Assembly (NCBI GenBank): GCA_030141605.1
Contig: JAQGDQ010000686.1
Span: 64,001 to 97,851 of the forward strand
Length of the DNA stretch: 33,851 bases
Reading direction: 5' to 3'
Source of the DNA: Tubiluchus corallicola
Taxonomy: Eukaryota > Priapulida > Priapulimorpha > Priapulimorphida > Tubiluchidae
Shown here piece by piece: positions 9,042 to 17,998 of this stretch. Positions within the stretch are counted from its first letter, which is position 1. Every line of letters begins with the position of its first letter. The notes beneath the pieces were generated by a model. The model did not search any database. It worked only from the letters and a program-made list of their open reading frames with translations, and was not told where the DNA came from. The position numbers were made by a program, and so were the translations under genes.

Positions 9042-9467
9042 TATGGCGTGTGCCTAAATTCCGAAATGTTTTCATAGATCTCGCATGTAACACTTCAGTT
9101 GTATTTCAAAGCTGTTCGATACTTCTGTGTTTGATACCTATAAATTTTATATGAGAAGCATTGTAATCATCTCTATGGTGCTCTTAATGTAAATAGCATC
9201 AATGTGCATTAAAGCAGTGGGAAGCTGAGCAATACTGAGGTGCTTCTAATACCCTTTTAGCATAACAGTATGTTTTAAGAAGCAGCTATTACAGAGAAAA
9301 GATACCATCAACATTTGTTAAAATAAAACAAAGCCGTGGTGTGATGTTCACCTTATTTCCTGTGACTGATGGTTTAGAATTTTGGTGGATTTTAGCAAAG
9401 ATAGCAGTGTGCTACATTTGTATACAGCTCTGACTTTTGCTTTTTGAAAAGTAAAAATATTGTGAAT
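9042..9467 (+). promoter_or_regulatory. Conserved upstream block of receptor gene 5
   Basis: Very similar to the blocks at 14066-14499 and 16711-17130: ATAATATGGCGTGTGCCTAA, CATGTAACACTTCA, ATGAGAAGCATTGTAATCAT, GCATTAAAGCAGTGGGAAGC, GGTGCTTCTAA, TACAGCTCTGACTTTTGC and GTGAATATG. Candidate promoter plus 5' UTR; the conserved AG in TACAG^CTCTG could be a splice acceptor. Confidence 0.45.
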
Positions 9468-10385
9468 ATGAATTCGTCTTCATTTTCAGTGGATTTTGCT
9501 GGTGTAAATACAACAGAAGCTGCTGACATTCTTGTAGCTGATTTATCATTTATCGTAATTATAATGCTGCTGCTCTCATTATCCGACTTGGCTATAATTG
9601 CTGGAAACTTATTAGTGTTGATTGCGATTTACAAGAATTCTCGCTTACAAACAAAAACGAATGTATTTATAGCATCGCTTGCAGTGACTGACTTACTTGT
9701 TGCCATATCTGTACCAGCAAAAATTACCATGATGTTCTACCCCAGAGTAAGATTAAACTATGTCTTTGTATTGATACTGCACACAATTAAATTTTCAGCA
9801 ATGGATGCAAGTGTATATCATCTGTGCCTGATAGCTGCTGAAAGATATATAGCTGTTGTTCATCCATTCAGGTATCACACCATCGTGAGAAAAGAAACCA
9901 TTGTTGTAGCACTTTGCATTACCTGGGCTTTTGCTTTGATTCAGGCACAGATTTTTCTTAATCTGAATTTGAGTAACATTTTCAAAGGCTCTGCTACACT
10001 GAGCTCATCAATTATAATTAATATTTTAACGTTTTATTTACCAATATTTGCAATTCTTGTAATGTATGCCCTAATTTGGAGAATCGCAAGAAGACATGCC
10101 TTACAGATACACAATCAAGGTCAAGCAAACCATCCAAACATGATGCATATTAAAGCAACAAAAACTTTAGGCATTGTTACCTTTGCATTTCTGGTATGTT
10201 GGGGTCCTTTTAAACTGTATCAGACAGTTTGTTATATATTGTCACATGAAAAGAAATACGAAACAGCTCAGATTTTACTTACCCTTGGAATTGTCAACAG
10301 TGCTGTTAATCCAATCATATATGCATTTTCTAATACTGACTTTAAAATGGCTTTCAAGAACATTTGGTTCCCACAGCAAACATGA
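9468..10385 (+). CDS. Class A (rhodopsin-like) GPCR, intact, ECL2 type A
   Basis: 305 residues, intronless. Start is the ATG of MNSSSF, aligned with the paralogs. Motifs: TM1 AGNLLVLIAIYK, TM2 ASLAVTDLLVA, TM3 ending AERYIAVVHPF, ECL2 of the FLNLNLSNIFKG type, TM5 FYLPIF and MYALIW, TM6 FLVCWGPF, TM7 NPIIY, helix 8 FKMAFKNIW. It has no TM3 or ECL2 cysteine. At position 3.32 (counted back from the ERY arginine as 3.50) it has Lys (HTIKFSAMDAS) where most copies have Glu, a charge reversal in the expected ligand pocket. The tail is short (FPQQT); the CAA codon is a TAA stop in the next gene. Likely plasma-membrane receptor of unknown ligand, possibly different from that of its neighbours. Confidence 0.93.
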   Translation: MNSSSFSVDFAGVNTTEAADILVADLSFIVIIMLLLSLSDLAIIAGNLLVLIAIYKNSRLQTKTNVFIASLAVTDLLVAISVPAKITMMFYPRVRLNYVFVLILHTIKFSAMDASVYHLCLIAAERYIAVVHPFRYHTIVRKETIVVALCITWAFALIQAQIFLNLNLSNIFKGSATLSSSIIINILTFYLPIFAILVMYALIWRIARRHALQIHNQGQANHPNMMHIKATKTLGIVTFAFLVCWGPFKLYQTVCYILSHEKKYETAQILLTLGIVNSAVNPIIYAFSNTDFKMAFKNIWFPQQT

Positions 10386-10770
10386 AATAAAGCCCATAAA
10401 AGAACAACATTCTCGAAGTGGAGCAAACAACGAAGCAGTGTACTTAATATCAGGCATAAAACTAAGCGATGTATCAAAATCAGACAGGTAACATCAACTA
10501 TTAAAAAATAGAAAAAGGTTGTTACTGTCACCTGTTAATGTTACCAGTGGGCAGGTTCAGATTTCCTTCTCTTTTATTGTGACCAAGCTTGCACCTTGCT
10601 GACTACTTACACGGAGGCTGAATATATTTGTTTCTAAAATGCTAGGCCTAAGTGTTTCTCCAGTTTTATTTGTTTTCCATTTTATTACGAACTGTTTGTT
10701 CTGCAACATTTTTGTGGTTTGAAAATGTCTATCTCTGGCAGGCAGGGATTGACATTTAAGTTTTATAATT
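10386..10770. other. 3' flank of receptor gene 5
   Basis: Closely matches 15394-15779 after the next receptor gene (shared: TGAAATAAAGCCCA, GTGACCAAGCTTGCACCTTG, GTGCTAGGCCTAAGTGTTTC). AATAAA at about 10385 follows the stop directly. It ends at the target site of the element inserted at 10771. Confidence 0.7.
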
Positions 10771-11708
10771 CATACCTGTCAACTTATACGGTTTGGCCGT
10801 ATTTTGTACGGGAAAAATGCATTTTTGGCCCAATACGGCTTACAAGAAAATCCATACAGCGAAAAGAAAAATATACGGCAAAACCAAAATGTTGCTCAGC
10901 GAAAATAATCGCATCGAATATTCCCTTTTCGATCGGTACTTTCATGCAGACGATCTTACTTCCATTCAAACGTTGTCATTGCGCACACTCAGCTAATAAT
11001 TTTTAACATCTGGTTAACCACTTCCGCTATTTCATTCGCCATTTTCTCAACACGTGGACACAAGGAAAGTGTAGCGAAAACTAAAACTTTTCGGTCGATG
11101 GATGATCATTTCAAACCAGCGAAGGAACATGTTGTTAGCTCTAATGCCACAGCTGCAGAAATTTTATTTTGTCAGTTTGTGGCCGAACATGCCACCTTCC
11201 ATTGCGGACCATTTCAGTGACTTGATGCATGCGATGTTTCCTGACAGCAAAGTTGCTGCCGAATTCGCGTGCAAACGAACGAAAACAACGATGATAATCA
11301 AGGAAAGCCAGTTTTGCAGTAAAGTAATTCAGTGACAGTATAACAGGATATAAGGAAGAATGTAAGATTAACTTGAACCCTCTCTCGTTTTTATGTGTTT
11401 TGTCTTTTTTTTAATATATATGTATATATAAAGTTAAGTGTTTGTTACAAAATTCCATCTGATATGCATACATAAATAATATCACACCATAACTAAATAG
11501 TTTTTTTTTCATGAAAACAAAACAATAAAATCATGTTCCAATGATTTTTTGTTGTTGTGTGGACTGATATGCGATCTCGTGACTGGTCTGTTTCTGTTGG
11601 CTCCCAGCAAATTAACATATTTTCAGATTCGGTAAGGTCCCGTGCTGTCTTATAAGGTTTAGCAAGACCCTATATAAGGGCAACGCTAATAACAGGTTGA
11701 CAGGTATG
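10771..11708. mobile_element. Non-autonomous DNA transposon, probably hAT-like
   Basis: Perfect 13-bp terminal inverted repeats CATACCTGTCAAC / GTTGACAGGTATG lie at 10771-10783 and 11696-11708. They are flanked by a direct repeat ATAATT (10765-10770, 11709-11714). The paralogous flank at 15774-15789 has the empty site, GTAATTATCTG, uninterrupted. Subterminal bases carry short inverted copies of TACGG/CCGTA. The element is 938 bp and holds a broken protein-coding piece. A 6-bp duplication is not the 8 bp normally made by hAT elements, so the superfamily is provisional. Confidence 0.75.
11080..11335 (+). pseudogene. Frameshifted transposon-derived protein fragment
   Basis: One frame reads SMDDHFKPAKE and AAEILFCQFVAEHA up to about 11185. 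The adjoining frame continues PPSIADHFSDLMHAMFPDSK and AAEFACKRTKTTMI. Together they look like the start of a protein found widely in invertebrate genomes next to hAT/BED-type transposases (AEHN.P..ADHF..L...MFPDSKIA pattern, from memory of the family). A single frameshift separates the halves, and the frame ends at 11335 without a catalytic domain. It is a dead fragment carried by the 938-bp element. Confidence 0.5.
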
Positions 11709-12332
11709 ATAATTATCTGTTTTTGGAATGTTGTTACCTGAATTATTTTTCAGTAGAGTGTTGTTTGCATTATTTGCTGTTTGTTATGGAACTGTTTATT
11801 GGAAATAGTAACATAACAACTGTTTGCCAAAACGTTTGTCAAATATTGTATACAGTAGCTTAGTTCAAGATACAATAAATCACATTTTGATCAATCATGA
11901 CTGTCATGGCTGCTTTGTGAAATGCCATATACTTGTCTTAAAAGTCACAAAAAACATCTATGGGATTTGTATCTCTATCTTTGGTATTAAAGGGTAAAGC
12001 CTGCAATATAGGTGACCGAAACTGAGGACAAATGATCTAAGTTAACAAGTTTTGTCACAACAATGTTCTCAAGTATAATTTTCAAACAGTAAATAGAAAC
12101 TTAATGCTCGTACTTATGTCTGAAACAAACTATCATCTCCTATATTTTTTCTGTATAGTTCACATTTACTATATTGTTTCACTAAAAACCACTTTGCCAT
12201 CTTTATCATCAATATCAACATCAATGACATCACCATCATACTGTCCTCGTCACTATATTAATCAGCAATAACGATGACAATAATCCCAAAAAGCAACAGC
12301 AAGGATCTGCAAAGTCTTAGTGCTAAACATTA
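11709..12332. other. Spacer between transposon and BEL/Pao remnant
   Basis: Continues the gene-5 3' flank and aligns with 15780-16330 (TGTTTTTGGAATGTTGTTAC, AACTGTTTG, ATCAATCATG, ACAAATGATCTAAGTTAA, ACAGCAAG). Contains a weak ATC/CAT-rich stretch at about 12195-12250. No gene. Confidence 0.6.
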
Positions 12333-12361
12333 GGTGTAACTCTATTCAGACTGGTAGCAAC

Positions 12362-13673
12362 GACCTGGAAGAACTAGTGGAGAAGTTTTGGAACCTAGAA
12401 TCTTATACAGATGAGACTAAATTTTCGATTGAAGATAAAAAGCCCATAAAAATTTGGGAAGGCTCTGCAGTTAGGGAATATCCCATTTAGGTCAGAGAAT
12501 CCTCAACTGCCAGATAATTTAGTCATGGCTCAAACACGTCTTGAGAATTTGCGCAAAAGGCTTCAACGGGACAAAGTTCTTCATGAAAAGTATACACAGG
12601 AAATTACCACGCTGTTGGACAGTGGGCATGCTGAACCAGTCGAAGTTAATGACATTGGAATACCCAGAAAGGTGTGGTATCTACCCCACTTTGCAGTTCA
12701 CCAAGAATCTAGTCCAGAAAAAACCAGAGTTGTGTTTGATTGTCGAGCCAGTTTTGCAGAAACTACATTGAACAAGGTTGTTCTACAAGGTCCTGATCTT
12801 ACAAATAAGCTGCTGGGTGTATTGTTAAGATTCAGAGAAAATCCAATTGCAGTCACAGTAGATATACAGAAGATGTTCTATCAGGTGAGGGTGCCTCCTG
12901 AAGATAGGAATGTCCTGAGATTCCTATGGTGGCCCGATGGGGATTTGGAAAAGACGCCTAAAGTTTACAGAATGACTGTACACGTATTTGGGGGTGTATG
13001 GTGCCCGAGCATAGCCACCTTCTCAGTCCAAAGAACCGCCAAGGAGAACCGCAGTTTGTATGAAGAATCGGTCATCCAGACAATTCTTAGAAACCTCTAC
13101 ACGAACGATTGTTTGTCCTCCTTTAAGATGAATGAGGAAGCTATTCATACTGTTCAGCAGTTATTGACAAAGTGGAGCAGCAATAGTAAACAGGTTATCC
13201 AGTCCATAGCCCCAGATGAAAGAGGAAAGCAGATCAAGGATCTAGATTTAGAATCCAGCTCTTTACCCACTGAAAACGTGCTTGGAATCTGCTGGAACAT
13301 GGAAACTGACATGTTCACCATCCAGATTAAAGACAAGATCAAGCCAGCAACCCGTCAAGGACTTCTGAGCTTACTGTCTTCAGTATATGATCCGCTTGGT
13401 ATATTGAATCCAAATATTTTTCAAGCTAAGCTACTATTCCAAGAAGAATGCCGGCAAGGCAAAGGCTGGGATGATGAACATCAGCCTCAAGTAAGGAGAC
13501 AGTGGACAAACTCGTTATCTGAGCTGCAGAATTTGCAAGCAGTTCAACTTGACCGCTGTTGTGTTCTACTGTTATACTGTTTTTGTTATACTGTTTTTGT
13601 TATAGGCATTATAAACAACTATTGTAAATGTAGCAAAACACCATTTAAGGGGGGAGTGTTAAGGCCAGTGTGA
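12362..13673 (+). pseudogene. BEL/Pao pol fragment with broken reverse transcriptase
   Basis: A first stretch (DLEELVEKFWNLES..., 12362-12490) ends at a TAG. The frame then changes and runs from ATG 12525 to 13673. The latter begins MAQTRLENLRKRLQRD, then the reverse-transcriptase core: RVVFDCRAS, LQGPDLTNKLLGVLLRFR, VDIQKMFYQV, LRFLWWP and LYTNDCLSS. The catalytic YVDD-type box is YTND here, so one of the two metal-binding aspartates is Asn. Downstream VYDPLGILNP and WDDEHQ match the Pao linker, then the frame leaves homology at about 13555. It cannot encode an active enzyme. Confidence 0.85.
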
Positions 13674-14054
13674 ACCTGACATAATAAATTTTAATTTTGT
13701 AGCCAAGGTGGCTCCATCTAGCTAGAAAGTTTAAAGTGTGGGCATTGACCTAGTTACGTTTTTCACTTATGCTGTGAACGTGTGAGTGAACATGTGTCTT
13801 GTACAAGCTAGTGAAATTTTCATTTAGATATATTCCGCAACATTGTAAGTTTACTTCTATTAATTTTTATTTTGATTTAATCACTGATATTTATGAATGG
13901 ACTAAACTATGTAACAATCTAACTAAATTAGCCAATGTCAGTCACTTTTGCCTTTCTATTTTTTTTAAATATTGCAGAAATAAAGATCAGTGGTTTACAT
14001 GAAAATTCAACTGAGACTTTAGAAGTTGTCATAAATGCCTCTCAGAGACACTAA
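13657..14054 (+). repeat. Probable 3' LTR of the BEL/Pao remnant
   Basis: Begins TGTTAAGG right after the polypurine tract and contains AATAAA at about 13980. The 5' partner is absent, so boundaries cannot be checked by self-comparison; the end could lie anywhere from about 14022 to 14054. Confidence 0.45.
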
Positions 14055-14065
14055 CATATATTATT

Positions 14066-14499
14066 CTATATAATATGGTGTGCGCCTAAATTCTGAAATG
14101 TTTGCATAGATCTTGCATGTAACACTTCAGTTGTATTACAAAACTGTTCAACACTTGTGTGTTTGATACATATAAATTTTATATGAGAAGCATTGTAATC
14201 ATCTCTGTGCTGCTCTTAATGTAAATAACATCATATTGCATTAAAGCAGTGGGAAGCTGAGAAATACCGAGGTGCTTCTAACTCCCTCTTAGAGCATCAG
14301 TATGTTTTAAGAAGCAGCTATCGCAGAGAAAAGATACCAACAACATTTGTTAAAATAAAACAAAGCCATAGTATGATGTTCACCTTATTGCCTGTGACTG
14401 GTGGTTTAGAATTTTGGTGGATTTTAACAAAGATAGCAGTGTGCTAAATTTGCATACAGCTCTGAATTTTGCTTTTTGAAAAGTAAAAATATTGTGAAT
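14066..14499 (+). promoter_or_regulatory. Conserved upstream block of receptor gene 6
   Basis: Nearly collinear with 9042-9467: ATAATATGG, GTAACACTTCAGTTGTATTA, GAGAAGCATTGTAATCAT, ATTGCATTAAAGCAGTGGGA, ACATTTGTTAAAATAAAACA, TACAGCTCTGA. ATG context GTGAATATG, with A at -3 in the paralogs using GAACATG and A here as well. Confidence 0.45.
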
Positions 14500-15393
14500 A
14501 TGAATTCGACTTCATTTTGGTTGGACATTTTTGCAGCAAATACAACAGAAGCTACTGACATTCTTGTATCTGATTTATCATTTATCGTAATTATGATGCT
14601 GCTGCTCTCATTATCCGACTTGGTTATAATTGCTGGAAACTTGTTAGTGTTGACTGCAATTTATAAGAATCCTCGCTTACAAACAAAAACAAATGTGTTT
14701 ATAGCATCGCTTGCAGTGACTGACTTACTTGTTGTCATACCTGTTCTAATAGAAATTATGGAGCTCATCTATCCAGCTGTGAGATTAAACCTCACATACA
14801 CATTGATACCGTACACATTTGAATTTTCAATGGTAAATGCAAGTGTATATCATCTGTGCCTGATAGCTGCTGAAAGATATATAGCTGTTGTTCATCCATT
14901 CAAGTATCACACCATAGTGAGAAAAGAAACCATTGTCGCGGCAGTTTGTACTATTTGGACTTTTGCTTTAATACAAGCGGTTATTTTTTCTTTGAATAAC
15001 ATTTTTTCTGCACGAAGTTTATCAATTCTTTATCTTATTTCATCATTTTATTTACCAGTATTTGTGATTCTTGTGCTGTATGTCCTAATTTGGAGAACCG
15101 CAAGAAAACATGTCTTACAGATACACAGTCAAGGTCAAGAAAGCCATCCAAATGTGATGCAAATGAAAGCAACGAAAACTTTAGCCATCGTTACCTTTGC
15201 TTTTCTGGTATGCTGGGGTCCTTTATCACTGTATGAGATGTTTTACCATATATCATCTCAAGAAACGAAATATGAAACATCTCAGATATTACTTACTTTG
15301 GGAATTATCAATAGTGCTGTTAATCCAATCGTGTATGCATTTTCTAGCACTGACTTTAGACTGGCTTTCAAGAACATTTTGTTCCCACAGTAA
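14500..15393 (+). CDS. Class A (rhodopsin-like) GPCR, intact, ECL2 type B
   Basis: 297 residues, intronless, starting at MNSTSFW. TM1 AGNLLVLTAIYK, TM2 ASLAVTDLLVV, TM3 ending AERYIAVVHPF, TM5 FYLPVF and LYVLIW, TM6 FLVCWGPL, TM7 NPIVY, helix 8 FRLAFKNILF. ECL2 is type B (FSLNNIFSARSLS). The ICL2 segment RKETIVAA is of the type otherwise paired with type A loops, so this copy looks mosaic. It has no TM3/ECL2 disulfide cysteines, and Glu at 3.32 (YTFEFSM). The tail ends at FPQ, directly after helix 8, making it the shortest protein of the array. Its 3' flank is that of gene 5 rather than of genes 8-10, so this gene is collinear with gene 5 outside the exchanged segment. Confidence 0.93.
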   Translation: MNSTSFWLDIFAANTTEATDILVSDLSFIVIMMLLLSLSDLVIIAGNLLVLTAIYKNPRLQTKTNVFIASLAVTDLLVVIPVLIEIMELIYPAVRLNLTYTLIPYTFEFSMVNASVYHLCLIAAERYIAVVHPFKYHTIVRKETIVAAVCTIWTFALIQAVIFSLNNIFSARSLSILYLISSFYLPVFVILVLYVLIWRTARKHVLQIHSQGQESHPNVMQMKATKTLAIVTFAFLVCWGPLSLYEMFYHISSQETKYETSQILLTLGIINSAVNPIVYAFSSTDFRLAFKNILFPQ

Positions 15394-16198
15394 ACATGAA
15401 ATAAAGCCCACAAATGAACAGCATTCTTGAAGTGGAGCAAACAACTAAGCAGTGTACTTAATATCAGGCATAAATCTTGTGATATATCAAAATCAGACAG
15501 TTAACATCAATTATTAAAACAAAGAAAAAGGCAGTTACTGTCACCTGTTAATGTTATAAGTTTGCAGGTTCAGATTCCCTTCTCTTTTATTGTGACCAAG
15601 CTTGCACCTTGCTGACTACTTACACGGAGGCTGGCTATATTTGTTTCTAAAGTGCTAGGCCTAAGTGTTTCTCCAGTTTTATTTGTTTTCAATTTTATTT
15701 CAAACTGTTTGTTCTGCAACATTTTTTGTGGTTTGAAAATGTCTGTCTCTGGCAGGCAGGGTTTGACACTCAAGTTTTGTAATTATCTGTTTTTGGAATG
15801 TTGTTACCCGAATTATTTTTCAGCAGAGTGTTGTTTGCATTATTTGCTGTTTGTTGCGGAACTGGTTATTGGAAATAGTAATATAACAACTGTTTGGCAA
15901 AATTTTTGTCAAATATTGTATACAGTTAGCTTAGTTCAAGATACAATAAATTACATTTTGATCAATCATGTTTGCCATGGCTGCTTTGTGAAATGCCATA
16001 TACTTATATCTATGTGCAGTCAGTTTACACTTGAGTAAAATGTTTGTGCATTATTAGTGTCTTAAAAGTCACAAAAACATCTGTAGGATTTGAATCTCTT
16101 TCCTTTGGTATTAAAGGGAAAAGCCTGCAATATAGATGACCGAAACTGACGAGAAATGATCTAAGTTAATAAGTTTTGTCACTACAATTTTGCCATTT
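15394..16198. other. 3' flank of receptor gene 6, no gene seen
   Basis: Parallel to 10386-10770 plus 11709-12190, and lacks the 938-bp insertion. It therefore serves as the empty-site reference (15774-15789). No coding potential. Confidence 0.7.
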
Positions 16199-16470
16199 TT
16201 ATCATCAACGTCATCAACATTATCATCATCATCCTACTGTCATTGTCACTGTTATATTAATAGCAATAACAGTGAGAACAATCCCAAAAAACAACAGCAA
16301 GCGACCTACAAACTCTTAGTAGTAAACATTACAAAGTCTACTTTAACAAAAATTGGACAATCATCATCATTATCATCGCTATCATCATTGCCACACTCAT
16401 CATCATTATTATTATTATTATGATCAACATCATTATTTATTTCCATCATTGTCACCAAGATCATCATCGA
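16199..16470. repeat. Degenerate ATC/CAT-rich simple repeat
   Basis: Runs of ATCATC, TCATCATCATT and ATTATTATT interrupted by about 100 bp of spacer sequence. On the minus strand it produces an Asp/Asn-rich open frame, which is an artefact of the repeat. A shorter form is at about 12195-12250. Confidence 0.8.
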
Positions 16471-16710
16471 CGACAAAAACAACAATAACAGCAACAGAAA
16501 CAACATGGATCCATTTCCAAAAAAAATGTTAAATCATTAAATTTGTATTTTAAAAAAATAAAAGTTACATAAAAACATTTTACATAGCATTCAGAATGAA
16601 TTGAAATCATTATAACTAATGATGCACAAACATTTTACTCAGTGTAAACTGACTGTACATAGATGTGATAATAATAAATATACATGTCATAATAATATAT
16701 ATTATTCCAT

Positions 16711-17130
16711 ATAATATGGCGTGTGCCTAAATTCCGAAATGTTTTCATAGATCTTGCATGTAACACTTCAATTGTATTACAAAGCAGTTTGACACTTGTG
16801 TGTTTGATACCTATAAATTTTATATGAGATGCATTGTAATCATCCCTGTGGTGCTCTTAATGTAAATAACATCATATTGCATCAAAGCAGTGGGAAGCTT
16901 TGAAATACCGAGGTGCGTCTAATACCCTTTTAGGGCATCAGTATGTTTTAAGAACTAGCTATTACAGAGAAAAGATACTACCAACCTTTGTTAAAATAAA
17001 ACAAAGCCATGGTGTGATGTTCCTGTGCCTGGTGGTTTAGAATTTTGATGGATTTTAACAAAGACGGCAGTGTGCTACATTTGTATACAGCTCTGACTTT
17101 TGCTTTTTGAAAAGTAAAAATATTGCGAAT
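16711..17130 (+). promoter_or_regulatory. Conserved upstream block of receptor pseudogene 7
   Basis: Same ordered patches as 9042-9467 and 14066-14499, including ATAATATGGCGTGTGCCTAA, ATGCATTGTAATCAT, GTGCGTCTAATACCC and TACAGCTCTGACTTTTGC. A few small deletions are visible, for example TTCCTGTGCC at about 17022, where the others have TTCACCTTATTTCCTGTG. Confidence 0.4.
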
Positions 17131-17998
17131 ATGAATTGCAATATAACAGAAGCTGCTGACATTCTTGTGTCAGATTTTCCATTCATTGTAATAATGGTGC
17201 TGCTGCTCACATTATCTGACTTGGCTATAACTGCAGGAAACTTATTAGTGTTGATTGCAAACAAAAACAAATGTGTTTATAGCGCCGCTTGCAGTGACTG
17301 ACTTACTTGTTGCCATATCTGTACCAGCAGAAATTGCCATGATGCTCTATCCCAGAGTAAGATTAAACCGCGTCTCTGCATAGATATTGTACACATTTGA
17401 ATTTTCAATGACGAATGCAAGTATTTACCACCTATGCCTGATAGGTGCTGAAAGATATATAGCTGTTGTTCATCCATTCAGGTATCATACCATCGCGAGA
17501 AAAGAAACCATTGTTGCAGCACTTTGCATTACTTGGGCTTTTGCTTTGATTCAGGCACAGATTTTTGTTAATTTGAATTTGAGTAACATTTTCAAAGGCA
17601 TCGCTACACTGAGCTCATCAATTTTCTTCAATGTTCTAACAATTCATTTACCAATATTCATGATTCTTATACTGTATGCCCTAATTTGGAGAACTGCAAA
17701 AAGACACATCTTGCAGATACACAGTCAAGGTCAAGAAGGTCAAGAAAGCCATCCAAATGTGACACAAATGAAAGCAACAAAAACTTTAGACATTGTTACC
17801 TTTGCTTTTCTGGTATGCTGGGGTCCTTTGTCTCTGTAGGAGACGTTTTCTTATATATTATCTCATGAAAAGAAATATGAAACATACCAGATTTTATTCA
17901 CCCTTGGAATTATCAACAGTGCTGTTAATCCAATTGTGTACGCATTTTCTAGCACTGACTGTAGACAGGCATTCAAGAACATTTTGCTTCCACATTAG
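17131..17998 (+). pseudogene. Class A GPCR pseudogene with deletions and two stops
   Basis: The ATG is retained, but 30 bases of the N-terminus are lost in frame (MNCNITEAAD). After TM1 a 23-bp deletion at about 17259-17261 removes IYKNPRLQ and shifts the frame; it lies between two CAA triplets. In the corrected frame TAG at 17381-17383 replaces a TTG in TM3, and TAG at 17837-17839 replaces the TAT of LSLYE after TM6. The remainder continues through TM7 (NPIVY) to TAG at 17996-17998. ECL2 is type A (FVNLNLSNIFKG), and the 3' half with its flank is closest to gene 9. The four independent lesions rule out sequencing error. Confidence 0.93.

Larger units (their letters stand above)
12333..14054 (+). 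mobile_element. Truncated BEL/Pao LTR retrotransposon
   Basis: Sequence departs from the paralogous spacer (16321-16334) at about 12333 and rejoins it at about 14055 (TATATTATTC, as at 16694). It holds a partial pol frame, then a G-rich polypurine tract (AAGGGGGGAG at about 13648), then a probable 3' LTR beginning TGTTAAGGCC at 13657. There is no 5' LTR or gag, and the part of pol with integrase has been deleted. About 360 bp of the paralogous flank is missing beside it, so insertion or later decay removed host sequence. Exact right boundary uncertain. Confidence 0.75.

Noticed and set aside
10719-11006. Two overlapping small frames at the left end of the 938-bp element
   Set aside because: They cross the boundary of the element and the receptor flank, so they cannot be one ancestral gene.
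16306-16506. Asp/Asn-rich open frame on the minus strand
   Set aside because: It is the translation of the ATC/CAT simple repeat on the other strand and has no other support.
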